Shown piece by piece: positions 17,201 to 27,031 of a DNA stretch of 63,810 nt. The notes beneath the pieces were generated by a model, which made no database searches, had not been told where the DNA came from, and was given only the letters and a program-made list of their open reading frames with translations. Position 1 is the first letter of the stretch. Each line of letters begins with the position of its first letter. The stretch lies in the NCBI GenBank assembly GCA_902615325.1, contig CACMOJ010000009.1:1-63810 (forward strand), given 5' to 3'. The translations under genes and the position numbers were made by a program. The stretch is from an uncultured SAR116 cluster alpha proteobacterium. Its GTDB lineage: Bacteria > Pseudomonadota > Alphaproteobacteria > Puniceispirillales > Marisalimonadaceae.

Positions 17201-18628
17201 CTATAAAAATTTTGTAGCGGAATAAATTTTTTCTATTTTTTGAATATATGTATTTATACCTTCAACAAAATTTAACTTTTCATTATTTTTCTCTATACTA
17301 TACTTATTTCTTAAATCATCAATCTGTTTGTAAGCTTTAGGTATAGTAAACCAAGAAACATCTTCAATAGTCATTATTTGTTTGCCTATCTGTTTATGAA
17401 ATTTATTAAAAATTTCACTTGGAAGATTTTCAGGAGCCTCTTCATAGATAATTTTTTTAGCAAAATATTTATATCTTTCATCATCAAATTTTTTTGATAT
17501 TTTGAACTTATCTTTCCAGTTTGATAAGTGAAAATCTTCCATAAGCTTTTTGTCCCTATTGGATGGAAAACCTCCAAAATATAAGCTTTCTTCAGCTAAA
17601 ATATCGTTTTGAGGTTTTAAAATTTCTTTCTCACGAAACTCTTCATCTAAGATTATTTTAATTTTTTCTAAAAATTCTTTATTAGATTTTATTTGGCTTG
17701 ACCTTTGTTCAAGTATATCTTTTGTAAGTTGATTAATATCATTTGTTTTAAAGAAATAATTTTCATCAAAAATAGATGGATGCTTATTATGCCCAAGTGT
17801 TTTTAAGAACTTTGGTTTTTCTTTCATTCGTTTTTTTAGGTCTTGATAATTCAGTGACATAATTGGTTCTGGGTCAATTGATAAATCAAAACACTGGGGA
17901 TAATTGTAGTTTGGATGAGTGCAAATATTTGTAACTAAATAAGTTTTAATTTTCCCAAAAGAAAATTCGTTTAATGAAAAATTTTTGTTTGCATCAATAA
18001 AGTTTTCAACATCTTTTTTGCTACAACTTAATAATATTTGTTTCCATATATCAATATCATTATTTCTTATCATCTTTGCTAAATCAATTGTTGCCAATAC
18101 ATCACCAATAGCGTCATGAGCGTTGTGAACGATCCCATTTTCTTTAGCTAAATCTTCTAACTTAAAACTTTCATTCCCCTTGGAATTTACAATTGTTTTA
18201 AACTTAGAATTGTCATAATTGTGAAAAGATCTAATAACATTAAGTATATCTCCCCTTTTATTTCCATCTAATTGAGTAACGTATGCATTAAATAATGATT
18301 TAAAAAAAGTTTTTCTTAATATTTCTTCATCAAAATTAATTGAATTGAAACCAAAAAAAATTGCAGGAGACCAGTTTTCAATTTTTCTTTTAATATCTTT
18401 TACTAAATCATAGTGGGATAAATTACAATTTTCTAAATTCTGTATACTTGTATTATTAACTATTAATGCTTCAGGCTCAGGAACAAGTCCTGTCTTTAAT
18501 CTACATCTTGTTTCAAATCTATCTAATTCCTTGAAATGCTCATCTACACAAATCGCACCAAATTGAATGATTTGCGACCAATCTTTATTTTTTCCGGTAG
18601 TCTCTAAATCATAAAAAACATATTTCAT
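17201..18628 (-). CDS. sbcB: Exodeoxyribonuclease I (SbcB/ExoI)
   Basis: A 475-residue single-strand-specific 3'-5' exonuclease, equal in length to E. coli ExoI. The DEDDh nuclease domain starts with YVFYDLETTG (first Exo motif, D and E at about 7 and 9), FFGFNSINFDEEILR is the second, and HNAHDAIGDVLATIDL holds the last histidine and aspartate. The following SH3-like and C-terminal helical parts show family segments such as CFDLSIDPEPIMSL and LGHNKHPSIF. The ATG at 18628 is preceded by an in-frame TTG at 18631; the ATG is preferred. It lies 17 bases after tsaE, in the interval that carries addB-addA in many relatives. Confidence 0.92.
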   Translation of the reverse strand: MKYVFYDLETTGKNKDWSQIIQFGAICVDEHFKELDRFETRCRLKTGLVPEPEALIVNNTSIQNLENCNLSHYDLVKDIKRKIENWSPAIFFGFNSINFDEEILRKTFFKSLFNAYVTQLDGNKRGDILNVIRSFHNYDNSKFKTIVNSKGNESFKLEDLAKENGIVHNAHDAIGDVLATIDLAKMIRNNDIDIWKQILLSCSKKDVENFIDANKNFSLNEFSFGKIKTYLVTNICTHPNYNYPQCFDLSIDPEPIMSLNYQDLKKRMKEKPKFLKTLGHNKHPSIFDENYFFKTNDINQLTKDILEQRSSQIKSNKEFLEKIKIILDEEFREKEILKPQNDILAEESLYFGGFPSNRDKKLMEDFHLSNWKDKFKISKKFDDERYKYFAKKIIYEEAPENLPSEIFNKFHKQIGKQIMTIEDVSWFTIPKAYKQIDDLRNKYSIEKNNEKLNFVEGINTYIQKIEKIYSATKFL

Positions 18629-18645
18629 CAAAATTTTACCAAAAT

Positions 18646-19089
18646 CTAATGAATCTCCTTAAATTTTTTTGGAAGATTAATATTAACATTTCTTTCATGT
18701 TTTTTTTTACCAAATTTTATTTTAAAAATTATTGGGTCTTTTATATGATCTTCTAATAAGTTAGGCCATTCAACAAGTAAAATTTTTTTATCTATATTAT
18801 CTAAAATACCTAATTCTAAAACTTCATCATAAGAATTAACTCTAAACAAGTCACAATGCCATATTTGTACATTATCTTTATAATTATAAGTAGTAACTAT
18901 GTTAAATGTCGGACTAGAGATTACACTAAATGATGTAAGTGATTTAATTATTTGTTGAGAAAAATAAGTTTTTCCTACTCCTAATTCACCTACGAGAAAA
19001 AAACAATGACCAGATTTGAGATGTTTTGCAAAATCTTTTAAAAATAAATTTACCGCAAACTTTGACTGAAAGTTTTTTTTAAATTCCAT
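18646..19089 (-). CDS. tsaE: tRNA threonylcarbamoyladenosine biosynthesis ATPase TsaE
   Basis: A 147-residue P-loop ATPase needed with TsaB and TsaD to put threonylcarbamoyl on A37 of ANN-decoding tRNAs. Walker A is GELGVGKTYF (residues 34-43); SSPTFNIVTTY is the switch segment with the conserved threonine, WHCDLFRV carries the next acidic motif, and LLVEWPNLLEDH is the E-W signature of the family. The ATG at 19089 shares one base with the TGA of ahcY (TGATG), suggesting translational coupling; a TTG one codon upstream is the less likely alternative. Confidence 0.93.
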   Translation of the reverse strand: MEFKKNFQSKFAVNLFLKDFAKHLKSGHCFFLVGELGVGKTYFSQQIIKSLTSFSVISSPTFNIVTTYNYKDNVQIWHCDLFRVNSYDEVLELGILDNIDKKILLVEWPNLLEDHIKDPIIFKIKFGKKKHERNVNINLPKKFKEIH

Positions 19090-20480
19090 CAATACCTATA
19101 ACTATCAGATTTAAAAGGTCCTGTCTTAGATACTCCGATATAATTAGCTTGATCCTCTGACAACTCTGTCAATTTTGCACCAACTTTTTCAAGATGAAGT
19201 CTTGCTACTTTTTCATCAAGATGTCTTGGTAAAGTATAAACCTTATTTTGATAATTTTTGTTTTTTTGCCATAACTCTATTTGAGCAAGCACTTGATTTG
19301 TAAAAGAAGCACTCATAACAAAACTAGGGTGACCTGTAGCACAACCTAGGTTTACTAATCTGCCTTTAGCTAATACAATAAGTTTTTTCCCATCATTAAA
19401 CTCTACCTCGTCAACCTGTGGCTTGATTTCATTCCATTTCATATTTTGTAAAGACTCAACTTGGATTTCAGAATCAAAATGTCCAATATTACATACAATT
19501 GATCTATCTTTCATTTTTCTCATATGGTCCAAAGTAATTACGTCTTTATTCCCAGTAGCAGTCACAAATATATCACCTCTAGTAGAGGCCTCATCCATAG
19601 TACAAACTTCATATCCTTCCATAGCTGCTTGTAAAGCACAAATAGGATCTACCTCAGTAACTATAACTCTTGCACCACCTTGTCTTAATGATGCAGCAGA
19701 ACCTTTTCCAACATCACCAAAACCCGCTACAACAGCAATTTTTCCTGATAACATAACATCTGTAGCTCTCCTTATCCCATCAACTAAAGATTCTCTGCAT
19801 CCGTACAGATTATCAAATTTAGATTTAGTAACCGAATCATTTACATTAATTGCTGGGAAAGGTAATTGTCCCTTTTCTGCCATCTGGTATAATCTTAAAA
19901 CGCCGGTTGTAGTTTCTTCAGATACACCTTTTATGGCATTTTTCACCTTCGTAAACCATCCTGGTGTAGATTTTAATCTTTTCATCAACTGCATTTTTAA
20001 AGCCTCTTCTTCTTCATTATTAGGAGAGCTTAAAACATTTTCACCATTTTCCAATTGAGCACCTAAAATTATGTACAAAGTAGCATCTCCTCCATCATCT
20101 AGGATCATGTTTGGGAACTCATCATTGCTCCAATCGAAAATTTTATCTACATAAAGCCAATACTCCTCCAATGTTTCACCTTTCTTAGCAAATACAGGAA
20201 TTTTTTTAGAAGCGATTGCAGCTGCTGCATGATCTTGGGTAGAAAAAATATTGCAACTAGCCCATCTTATTGATGCACCCAATTTTTCAAGAGTTTCTAT
20301 TAAAACAGCAGTTTGAATTGTCATATGAAGACAACCAGCAATCTTAGCCCCATTAAGAGGTTTACTGTCGCTATATAGTTCGCGACAAGCCATTAGACCT
20401 GGCATTTCACTTTCAGCTATAGCAATTTCTTTAAATCCCCAATTAGATAATGTAATATCTGCAATTTCATAATCATTCAT
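19089..20480 (-). CDS. ahcY: Adenosylhomocysteinase (SAH hydrolase)
   Basis: A 463-residue NAD-dependent hydrolase that splits S-adenosylhomocysteine to adenosine and homocysteine, relieving product inhibition of methyltransferases. Landmarks: [15 protein letters not shown] and [15 protein letters not shown] (substrate site), [12 protein letters not shown] with the catalytic lysine, the NAD loop [14 protein letters not shown], and the C-terminal KSDSYRY that closes the neighbouring cofactor pocket. The ATG at 20480 gives the family start (MNDYEIADI); the longer frame to 20534 adds 18 residues foreign to the family. It follows chvG with 57 bases between; no SAH riboswitch-like fold was recognised there. 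Confidence 0.97.
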   Translation of the reverse strand: MNDYEIADITLSNWGFKEIAIAESEMPGLMACRELYSDSKPLNGAKIAGCLHMTIQTAVLIETLEKLGASIRWASCNIFSTQDHAAAAIASKKIPVFAKKGETLEEYWLYVDKIFDWSNDEFPNMILDDGGDATLYIILGAQLENGENVLSSPNNEEEEALKMQLMKRLKSTPGWFTKVKNAIKGVSEETTTGVLRLYQMAEKGQLPFPAINVNDSVTKSKFDNLYGCRESLVDGIRRATDVMLSGKIAVVAGFGDVGKGSAASLRQGGARVIVTEVDPICALQAAMEGYEVCTMDEASTRGDIFVTATGNKDVITLDHMRKMKDRSIVCNIGHFDSEIQVESLQNMKWNEIKPQVDEVEFNDGKKLIVLAKGRLVNLGCATGHPSFVMSASFTNQVLAQIELWQKNKNYQNKVYTLPRHLDEKVARLHLEKVGAKLTELSEDQANYIGVSKTGPFKSDSYRY

Positions 20481-20537
20481 ATTATATTCTTTTAGAGATC
20501 TTGTGGATTTTGTCAATATTAATAAATATTTCAAAAT

Positions 20538-22121
20538 TTAATTTTTTAAAATAATGTTAACCCTTGCACCGATAATATTTTTTGAGTTATTTAAAATATT
20601 TTCTGCAAAAATATCACCCTTATGTGCTAATATTATCTGTTTAGAAATTGATAAACCTAATCCAGAATGTTCTCCAAAATCCTTTTGATTTGTTCTATCA
20701 GTATAAAATCTATCAAAAATTTTATTAATTGAATTTTCCGGAAATCCAGGTCCATTGTCTTCAAACAAAACAAAAATTTTATTTTCCTTAGAAAACACTC
20801 TTATTTTTATCTTACAATTTTTACCAATTATAGATAAAGAATTATCAATTATATTATCAAAAACTTGGACTAGTTTATTACTATTTCCTATAATTTTTAT
20901 ATTTTTTTCATTTTGTTCAAGATTAATTTTATATCTAAATTTTGTAGACCTTATTGAAATATAATTTTCTAATAGTTTAAAAATATCAATTTTTTCAAAT
21001 TTCGTTCTAACTAAATCTGCATCTAACCTACTCGAAAAAGAAATATCTGTAATTAATCTGTCAATTCTATCTATATCTTTAAGCATAATCTCTATCATTC
21101 TTTCTTTATCTAACTTGTTTTTAGATTTAACGAATGTTTCAGACGCAGAACGAAGTGAAGTAAGTGGATTTTTTAGTTCATGTGCTACATCTGCAGCAAA
21201 TGATTCTATGTCATTAACTCTCTTTTCAATTTCACTTAACATTGTTTCAAATGATTTAGTTAATTTTCCTATCTCATCTTTATAAGTAAAAACTTCAAAA
21301 AGCTCTTTGGATCTTATTATTTTATTCTTAGAAATATAATCTGCAACATTTGCCAATTTAATGATTGGATTAGTTATAGACCTAATTAGATATACAGCTA
21401 ATAAAATTGTAACAATTAAAATTATTCCTAATGTTTTAAATAATTCAATTTCAAGATTCAATAATTCATTTTTTATTTTTTTTCCAGATGACGAAATAAC
21501 TACTACTCCTCTTATGACTTTTAAAGACTTAACTGGTAAAGCAACGTTTAATTTAAGATTTTTGAAATTATCAATTGTAACAAATCTAGAAGTTTTTCCA
21601 TTAAGTGCATTAATTATAGAAACGTTTTTAATTTCGTCATTTTCAAAATTTTTATTATATTTTTTTATGTCAATTGGTTGAGAAATTATTTTTGATAAAT
21701 TTGAAACTATACTGGTTAAAAATTTATTAAAATTTGTATTTTTATTTAAAATGGGCAGTTTGCTAATCTCAACTTTAGAGGAAAAAAATCTTGCGTCGCT
21801 ATCAGCAATTAAACTTCCATTTGTATTATATAAGGTTGCTTTAAGTTGAAAATTTTGATCACCTGATGCAAGCAAAGTTTGAAGAGCAACACCAGAAATC
21901 TTATTTTTTTCTATTAATCCGTACTCATCTTCAGCCATTCCAATTGCTTTTGCAAAAGTTTTTCCTTGCCTTTCCATAGCCACAAACTCTGAATCAATAA
22001 GAATTTCCTGATATTTATTAAAATATAAAATTATAAAAGGATAAAAAATTACTGGAAATATTATGATGATTAAAATTCTAACTTTTAAAGGTAAAAAAAA
22101 GTTTTTAAATAATTTTTTCAA
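20538..22121 (-). CDS. chvG: ChvG-type sensor histidine kinase
   Basis: A 527-residue membrane kinase with a first transmembrane helix near residues 13-33, a periplasmic sensor of about 200 residues, a second helix near 230-250, a HAMP segment ([17 protein letters not shown]), the dimerisation/phosphoacceptor box [19 protein letters not shown], and ATP-lid motifs DNSLSI, DNGPGF and [10 protein letters not shown]. This pattern and the chvI neighbour match the alphaproteobacterial ChvG/ChvI (ExoS/BatS) system for acid and envelope stress. The start is TTG, overlapping the chvI stop (TTGA). The genes hprK, EIIA-Man and HPr that often follow chvG are absent. Confidence 0.88.
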   Translation of the reverse strand: MKKLFKNFFLPLKVRILIIIIFPVIFYPFIILYFNKYQEILIDSEFVAMERQGKTFAKAIGMAEDEYGLIEKNKISGVALQTLLASGDQNFQLKATLYNTNGSLIADSDARFFSSKVEISKLPILNKNTNFNKFLTSIVSNLSKIISQPIDIKKYNKNFENDEIKNVSIINALNGKTSRFVTIDNFKNLKLNVALPVKSLKVIRGVVVISSSGKKIKNELLNLEIELFKTLGIILIVTILLAVYLIRSITNPIIKLANVADYISKNKIIRSKELFEVFTYKDEIGKLTKSFETMLSEIEKRVNDIESFAADVAHELKNPLTSLRSASETFVKSKNKLDKERMIEIMLKDIDRIDRLITDISFSSRLDADLVRTKFEKIDIFKLLENYISIRSTKFRYKINLEQNEKNIKIIGNSNKLVQVFDNIIDNSLSIIGKNCKIKIRVFSKENKIFVLFEDNGPGFPENSINKIFDRFYTDRTNQKDFGEHSGLGLSISKQIILAHKGDIFAENILNNSKNIIGARVNIILKN

Positions 22122-22810
22122 TTATTATCTCTATATCTGTATCCAATTCCATAAAGCGTTTCAATTTTATCAAAATCCTTGTCACAATGCTTAAATTTCC
22201 TTCTCATTCTTTTGATATGACTGTCAATTGTTCTATCATCCACATAGATTGTTTCTCCATATGCGACATCCATCAATTGATCCCTACTCTTAACTAATCC
22301 AGGCCTGGAAACTAAGCTTTGTAAAATCAAAAACTCAGTTACAGTTAATTTGACATCATTATTTTTCCATTTAGATATGTGTCTATCAATGTCTAACATG
22401 AGATCACCTCTTTGAATGACCTTTTCTGGATCAGAGGATTTAGATAATGAAGATCTTCTTAAAACTGCCCTGATTCTTTCTATAAGTAATTTTTGTGAAA
22501 AAGGTTTTGTTATATAATCATCAGCTCCCATTCTTAAACCTAAAGCTTCATCAATTTCTTCATCTTTACTTGTTAAAAAAATTATAGGGACATTTGAACT
22601 TATTCTTAATTTTTTTAACATTTCCATTCCGTCAATTCTTGGCATTTTAATGTCAAGAATGACTAGATCAGGTATATTTCTTTGTAAAGCTATCAATCCT
22701 TTTTCTCCATCAGGATATGTTTCAACTTGCCAACCCTCATTTTTTAATGAGACTGATACAGAAGTTAATATATGATTGTCATCATCAACTAAAACAATTT
22801 TTTCATTCAT
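22118..22810 (-). CDS. chvI: ChvI-type OmpR-family response regulator
   Basis: A 230-residue transcription regulator with an N-terminal receiver domain (acid pocket D9-D11, phospho-acceptor D53 in [10 protein letters not shown], threonine in IIFLTSKDE, lysine in YITKPFS) and a C-terminal winged helix of OmpR/PhoB type ([37 protein letters not shown]). The length and the following kinase indicate ChvI. Phosphorylated ChvI would activate envelope and acid-stress genes in relatives. It starts 53 bases downstream of polA on the same strand, so it may have its own promoter there. Confidence 0.9.
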   Translation of the reverse strand: MNEKIVLVDDDNHILTSVSVSLKNEGWQVETYPDGEKGLIALQRNIPDLVILDIKMPRIDGMEMLKKLRISSNVPIIFLTSKDEEIDEALGLRMGADDYITKPFSQKLLIERIRAVLRRSSLSKSSDPEKVIQRGDLMLDIDRHISKWKNNDVKLTVTEFLILQSLVSRPGLVKSRDQLMDVAYGETIYVDDRTIDSHIKRMRRKFKHCDKDFDKIETLYGIGYRYRDNN

Positions 22811-22863
22811 CTTTTCACCATTATATTAATAGTAATATAAGTTTATGTCTAAAATGTGAAAAA

Positions 22864-25668
22864 TTAATGAGCATCTGCCCAATTTTGAGCAAACCCATAA
22901 TCCACACTTAATTTTACATTTAATGGTTTCATAGGTAAATGCGCATTTTCCATAATAGGTTTTACTAACTTAATTATTTCATCAACATCTTTTCTATTCA
23001 CTTCAAAAACAAGTTCATCATGAACTTGAAGTAAAATCTTTGAGTCTGAATTAATTTCATCTAATTTATTCTTAACTTTAATCATTGCTAATTTTATTAT
23101 GTCAGCAGCTGTGCCTTGAATTGGAGCATTAATGGCTTGTCTTTCAGAAAAAAGTTTTAAATTTTGATTACTATTTTTTTGAATATTTATATACATTCTT
23201 CTTCCAAATAAAGTTTCTACATAGCCATCAGAATAAAGTTTTCTTTTAATATCCTCCATATAATTTCTTATATTTGGAAACCTATAAAAATAAGAATCGA
23301 TAAACTCTTTTGCTTCAGAGTTAGAACACTTTAGCTGTTTTGCTAGACCAAACGGTGAGATACCATAAATAATTCCAAAGTTTATAGCTTTTGCACTTCT
23401 TCTTAAATCTGATGTAATTTCATTTTTATTTTTGTTAAAAATTTTTGAAGCTGTATCTAGATGAATATCAACTCCATTGTTAAAAGCAGAGAGCATACTC
23501 CTTTCCTCAGCAATATGAGCAATTAGTCTTAGCTCAATTTGAGAATAATCCATTGAAAGAAGATAATAATTAGGTTTTGATTCAAACGCAGTCCTTATCA
23601 ATTTACCTTCGTTTGTTTTTATTGGAATATTTTGAAGATTAGGATCTGATGATGACAATCTTCCTGTGCTAGTTCCAACCATTGAATAACTAGTATGTAT
23701 TCTTTTTGTTTTAATATTAATCTGTTCAATTAAAGCTTTTGAGTACGTACTCTTAAGTTTTGAAAAATGTCTCCAATCTAAAAGTAAATCTGCTATTTCA
23801 TGTCCTTTATTTGATAAATCCTCTAAAATTGAAACACTGGTTTGCCAAGCACCAGTTTTTGATTTTTTTCCCTTATCTAATTTTAATTTGTCAAAAAGTA
23901 TTTCGCCTAATTGCTTAGGAGAACCAATGTTGAATTCTTCTTTTGTTATTAAAAAAATTTTTTTCTCTAATTCTATAATATTTTTAGTTAATGCTTCTGA
24001 AAGTGAATTAAGTGTTTTTTCATTTACAATTATACCTTCATTTTCAATGTCAGATAAAACCGATATTAATTCACGTTCTAATTTTTGATAAACAAAATTT
24101 TTTTTATCAAACATTAATCTTAACTTTAAATTTTGATAAAGACCAAGAGCGACATCTGAATCTTCAGCTGCGTAGTTAAGAGCTTCAAGTGGATTGATTA
24201 AATCAAAGGTTTTTTGGTTTACACCTTTACCGCACAAATCTTCATATTTAATTGTTGTATAATTGAGCTCTGCTTGTGCAAGTGTATCTAATTTATGATT
24301 TTGTACTTTTCCAAGATTGGTACAATACGACATACACATAGTATCATCAACTGGGAAAACTTCAATGTTACCATTATGATTTTGTCTTAATACATTCATG
24401 TCAAATTTGATATTATGTCCAATTTTCAAAATAGAAGGATCTTCTAAAATAGGTTTAATTAAATTTATTGCTTTTTCAAATTCAATTTGATTAGGAAAAT
24501 CGTCATTCTTTTTATTTTCAAAAAGATCATTATCATTATTAATATGCCTCAGTGGTATATACACTGCTTTACCAATATCATACGCAATTGATAAACCAAC
24601 TAGGTTTCCACTTTTAAAATTTAAAGAATTTGTTTCACAATCAATGGCAATTTCTGATTTTTCATTACAAATTTCTAAAACTTTTATTAGTTCATTCTCA
24701 GATGTTACTAATTCATAATTAACTTTACGTTCACTAAAGTTATTAATTTCATTGATATTCTCTTTCGTCTCTGATTTTTCTAAATCAATACCATCACTTA
24801 TTTTCTCAATAAGCCTTTTAAAAGAATGTTTTTGTAAAAAATTTGAGAATATCTTTTTATTTTTATTAAAATCAAATTTTAATTCAGCTAAATCTAAATT
24901 TATAGGGACATCATTTTTTAATGTAACTAGTTTTTTTGAAATTAAAGCTAAATCTTTAAACTCTATAAGATTTTCTCTTCTCTTGTTTTGTTTAATTTCA
25001 TTACTTCTAGTTAAAAGATCCTCTAAATTATTAAATTCATTTATTAAATCAGCCGCTGTTTTTAATCCAATACCTGGTACACCTGGAATATTGTCACTAC
25101 TATCACCAGCTAATGCTTGAACATCTATAACTTTATCAGGTGAAACACCAAATTTTTCTTTAACTTTATTTTCATCAATCCATAAATTTTTCATAGGATC
25201 TAACATTAATACATCGTTTTCTACTAATTGCATTAAGTCTTTATCCGAAGAAACTATGATAACTTCCTTATTTATTTTTTTAGCTTTTTGTACGAAAGTG
25301 GCAATTAAATCATCTGCCTCAAATCCTTCCATCTCTATAGTTGGCAAACCAATTGATTTGGATGCTTGTTTAATCAAATCAAATTGAGGGATTAAATCTT
25401 CAGGTGGTGAGGTTCTATTAGCCTTATAGTTAGCATAGATTTCGTTTCTAAAAGTTTCTCTTCCAAAATCAAACAATACACATATGTCTTGAGGATTAAA
25501 ATCTTCTATTAGTTTTACCATCATATTTGTAAACCCATAAACTGCATTTATTGGAATACCATCAGGATTATTCATTGGAGGAAGAGCATAATATGCTCTA
25601 AAAATATATCCAGAACCATCAACTAATATGAGTTTTTCATTAGCTTTTTTTTCTGATATGTTATTCAA
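22864..25668 (-). CDS. polA: DNA polymerase I
   Basis: A 934-residue polymerase with all three activities: 5' nuclease (residues 1-300, LVDGSGYIFRAYYALPP, DDLIATFV, SSDKDLMQL, ALAGDSSDNIPGVPGIG), 3'-5' proofreading exonuclease (from about 330, IAIDCETNSLN, IGHNIKFDMNVL, YAAEDSDV) and family A polymerase (from about 560, DYSQIELRLIAH, RRSAKAINFGIIYG, QVHDELVFEV). It fills repair gaps and removes RNA primers. The TTG at 25668 is the only start that gives the complete nuclease domain. It is 15 bases after the zinc-finger gene. Confidence 0.96.
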   Translation of the reverse strand: MNNISEKKANEKLILVDGSGYIFRAYYALPPMNNPDGIPINAVYGFTNMMVKLIEDFNPQDICVLFDFGRETFRNEIYANYKANRTSPPEDLIPQFDLIKQASKSIGLPTIEMEGFEADDLIATFVQKAKKINKEVIIVSSDKDLMQLVENDVLMLDPMKNLWIDENKVKEKFGVSPDKVIDVQALAGDSSDNIPGVPGIGLKTAADLINEFNNLEDLLTRSNEIKQNKRRENLIEFKDLALISKKLVTLKNDVPINLDLAELKFDFNKNKKIFSNFLQKHSFKRLIEKISDGIDLEKSETKENINEINNFSERKVNYELVTSENELIKVLEICNEKSEIAIDCETNSLNFKSGNLVGLSIAYDIGKAVYIPLRHINNDNDLFENKKNDDFPNQIEFEKAINLIKPILEDPSILKIGHNIKFDMNVLRQNHNGNIEVFPVDDTMCMSYCTNLGKVQNHKLDTLAQAELNYTTIKYEDLCGKGVNQKTFDLINPLEALNYAAEDSDVALGLYQNLKLRLMFDKKNFVYQKLERELISVLSDIENEGIIVNEKTLNSLSEALTKNIIELEKKIFLITKEEFNIGSPKQLGEILFDKLKLDKGKKSKTGAWQTSVSILEDLSNKGHEIADLLLDWRHFSKLKSTYSKALIEQINIKTKRIHTSYSMVGTSTGRLSSSDPNLQNIPIKTNEGKLIRTAFESKPNYYLLSMDYSQIELRLIAHIAEERSMLSAFNNGVDIHLDTASKIFNKNKNEITSDLRRSAKAINFGIIYGISPFGLAKQLKCSNSEAKEFIDSYFYRFPNIRNYMEDIKRKLYSDGYVETLFGRRMYINIQKNSNQNLKLFSERQAINAPIQGTAADIIKLAMIKVKNKLDEINSDSKILLQVHDELVFEVNRKDVDEIIKLVKPIMENAHLPMKPLNVKLSVDYGFAQNWADAH

Positions 25669-25683
25669 CTTTTTTTCTAATAA

Positions 25684-25866
25684 TTATTTTTTTAAAATAA
25701 AAATTTTAGAACAATATGGACAAACTTGTTTAACACCTTTTGTTAAATTTAAATAAATTAAGGGATGCCCATAATCTTCGCCACCATCACAAGCAATAAT
25801 TTTGTCTTTTACTCTAAAAATCTGTTTAAGGTCAGTTTTATTAGTTTTTATTTTTAAGTTTCTCAT
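25684..25866 (-). CDS. Zinc-finger protein of the zf-CHCC (NDUFS6-like) family
   Basis: A 60-residue protein with the family's pattern of metal ligands: C26 in ACDGG, H34 in GHPLIYLNL, C49 and C52 in VCPYCSKIF. The same fold is found in the accessory complex I subunit NDUFS6, and small stand-alone copies occur throughout Alphaproteobacteria, where a role in respiratory complex I is possible but I infer it only from family membership. The ATG is at 25866. It precedes polA and is divergent from the ABC ATPase gene with 65 bases between. Confidence 0.85.
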   Translation of the reverse strand: MRNLKIKTNKTDLKQIFRVKDKIIACDGGEDYGHPLIYLNLTKGVKQVCPYCSKIFILKK

Positions 25867-25931
25867 TGTTGTATTTATTCATAGATTTTATTATGTAATA
25901 ATAAACTTTAACACAAATATATCAATCATCT

Positions 25932-26882
25932 ATGCATAAAAAATGGATTAAACCAAAAAATAATTTAGCTATTGAGATACAAGATTTAAGTAAAACTTAT
26001 ATAAATTCACAAAAAAAAATTCATGCCTTATCAAATATTAATTTGAATATAAAATGCGGAAGTTTTTATGGTTTACTTGGTCCTAATGGAGCTGGAAAAT
26101 CAACTATAATTAATATTCTAGGTGGTACAACTACTAAAGATACTGGAAAAATTAAAATTTGGGGACTTAATATTGACACTCATAGAAAGCAATCCAAACT
26201 AGCAATTGGGATAGTACCTCAAGAATTAAACATAGATGCTTTTTTTACGCCAAAAGATCAACTTGAACTACAAGCTGGGTTGTTCAATGTACCAAAAAAG
26301 CAAAGAGTTACAGATTACATATTAGAATTGATGGAGCTAACTGAAAAAGCAAATTCATATAGTAGAAATTTATCTGGAGGTATGAGAAGGAGACTGTTAG
26401 TTGCGAAAGCAATGGTACATAATCCTCCAATAATTATTCTAGATGAACCAACAGCTGGGGTTGACATAGAATTGAGAAAAAAACTTTGGGATAATTTTAA
26501 AAAATTAAATAAAGAAGGTATAACAATTATTTTAACGACGCATTATCTAGAAGAAGCTGAAACATTATGTGATGAAATTGCTATAATTCATAAAGGCGAA
26601 ATAGTCGCAAACGATAATAAAAAAAACCTACTTAAATTAATCGATAAAAAAATATTGATAATCAAATTTGAAGTCTCTCCAAATAAAACATTAATTAATG
26701 CTCTAAGTAGGTTTGGAGAAACAAAAATTCTTAAAAAGGTTTGTCAAATAACCTTTAAACCCACGAAAGTATCAATCGATAAAATTTTAAAAGTTACAAA
26801 AAATCATGGCTTAACAATATTAGATCTTCAAACCAAAGATGCAAATTTAGAAGATGTGTTTATTTCACTAACTCAAAATTAA
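25932..26882 (+). CDS. ABC transporter ATP-binding protein (ABC-2 type)
   Basis: A 316-residue ABC ATPase with Walker A GPNGAGKST near residue 54, the Q-loop in IGIVPQELNID, signature LSGGMRRRLL, Walker B IIILDEPTAG and switch histidine in TTHYLEEAE. After the ATPase a roughly 80-residue C-terminal domain follows, typical of the YadG/NodI/drug-exporter type that works with an ABC-2 permease. No permease gene lies next to it: the downstream side is a convergent small gene. Exporting an unknown substrate with a permease encoded elsewhere is the likely role. Confidence 0.87.
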   Translation: MHKKWIKPKNNLAIEIQDLSKTYINSQKKIHALSNINLNIKCGSFYGLLGPNGAGKSTIINILGGTTTKDTGKIKIWGLNIDTHRKQSKLAIGIVPQELNIDAFFTPKDQLELQAGLFNVPKKQRVTDYILELMELTEKANSYSRNLSGGMRRRLLVAKAMVHNPPIIILDEPTAGVDIELRKKLWDNFKKLNKEGITIILTTHYLEEAETLCDEIAIIHKGEIVANDNKKNLLKLIDKKILIIKFEVSPNKTLINALSRFGETKILKKVCQITFKPTKVSIDKILKVTKNHGLTILDLQTKDANLEDVFISLTQN

Positions 26883-27014
26883 ATAAGTTAATAATATCCC
26901 TATTAAAATTCCTTCAAAAAAAACAACCCATAGAATTTCATAATTAGATAAGTTTAAAAGTTTTTGAACTTGTTCTAATTTATTAATATGCCACTGTTTT
27001 AATTTTTTTAACAA
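26868..27014 (-). CDS. Small single-span membrane protein (48 residues)
   Basis: A TTG-initiated frame on the minus strand gives a basic, amphipathic N-terminal half (residues 3-24, with KKLKQWHINKLEQVQKLL) and a hydrophobic helix from about residue 27 to 47 (IL-WVV-FF-EG-ILIGILLTYLIL). The charge and hydrophobicity pattern is that of a real bitopic small protein and not of random AT-rich DNA. It lies 17 bases after the GFA-protein gene and overlaps the 3' end of the convergent ABC ATPase by 15 bases. ATT and ATA codons slightly upstream are alternative starts. I do not recognise a family. Confidence 0.5.
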   Translation of the reverse strand: MLKKLKQWHINKLEQVQKLLNLSNYEILWVVFFEGILIGILLTYLILS

Positions 27015-27031
27015 AATGTAGTACTTTAAAA

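Noticed and set aside
19423-20058. 211-codon plus-strand frame inside ahcY
   Set aside because: ahcY is fully conserved over this stretch, and the antisense frame has no recognisable motif or ribosome-binding site.
20481-20537. SAH or SAM riboswitch upstream of ahcY
   Set aside because: The spacer is only 57 bases, AT-rich and without the paired elements of known SAH or SAM classes.
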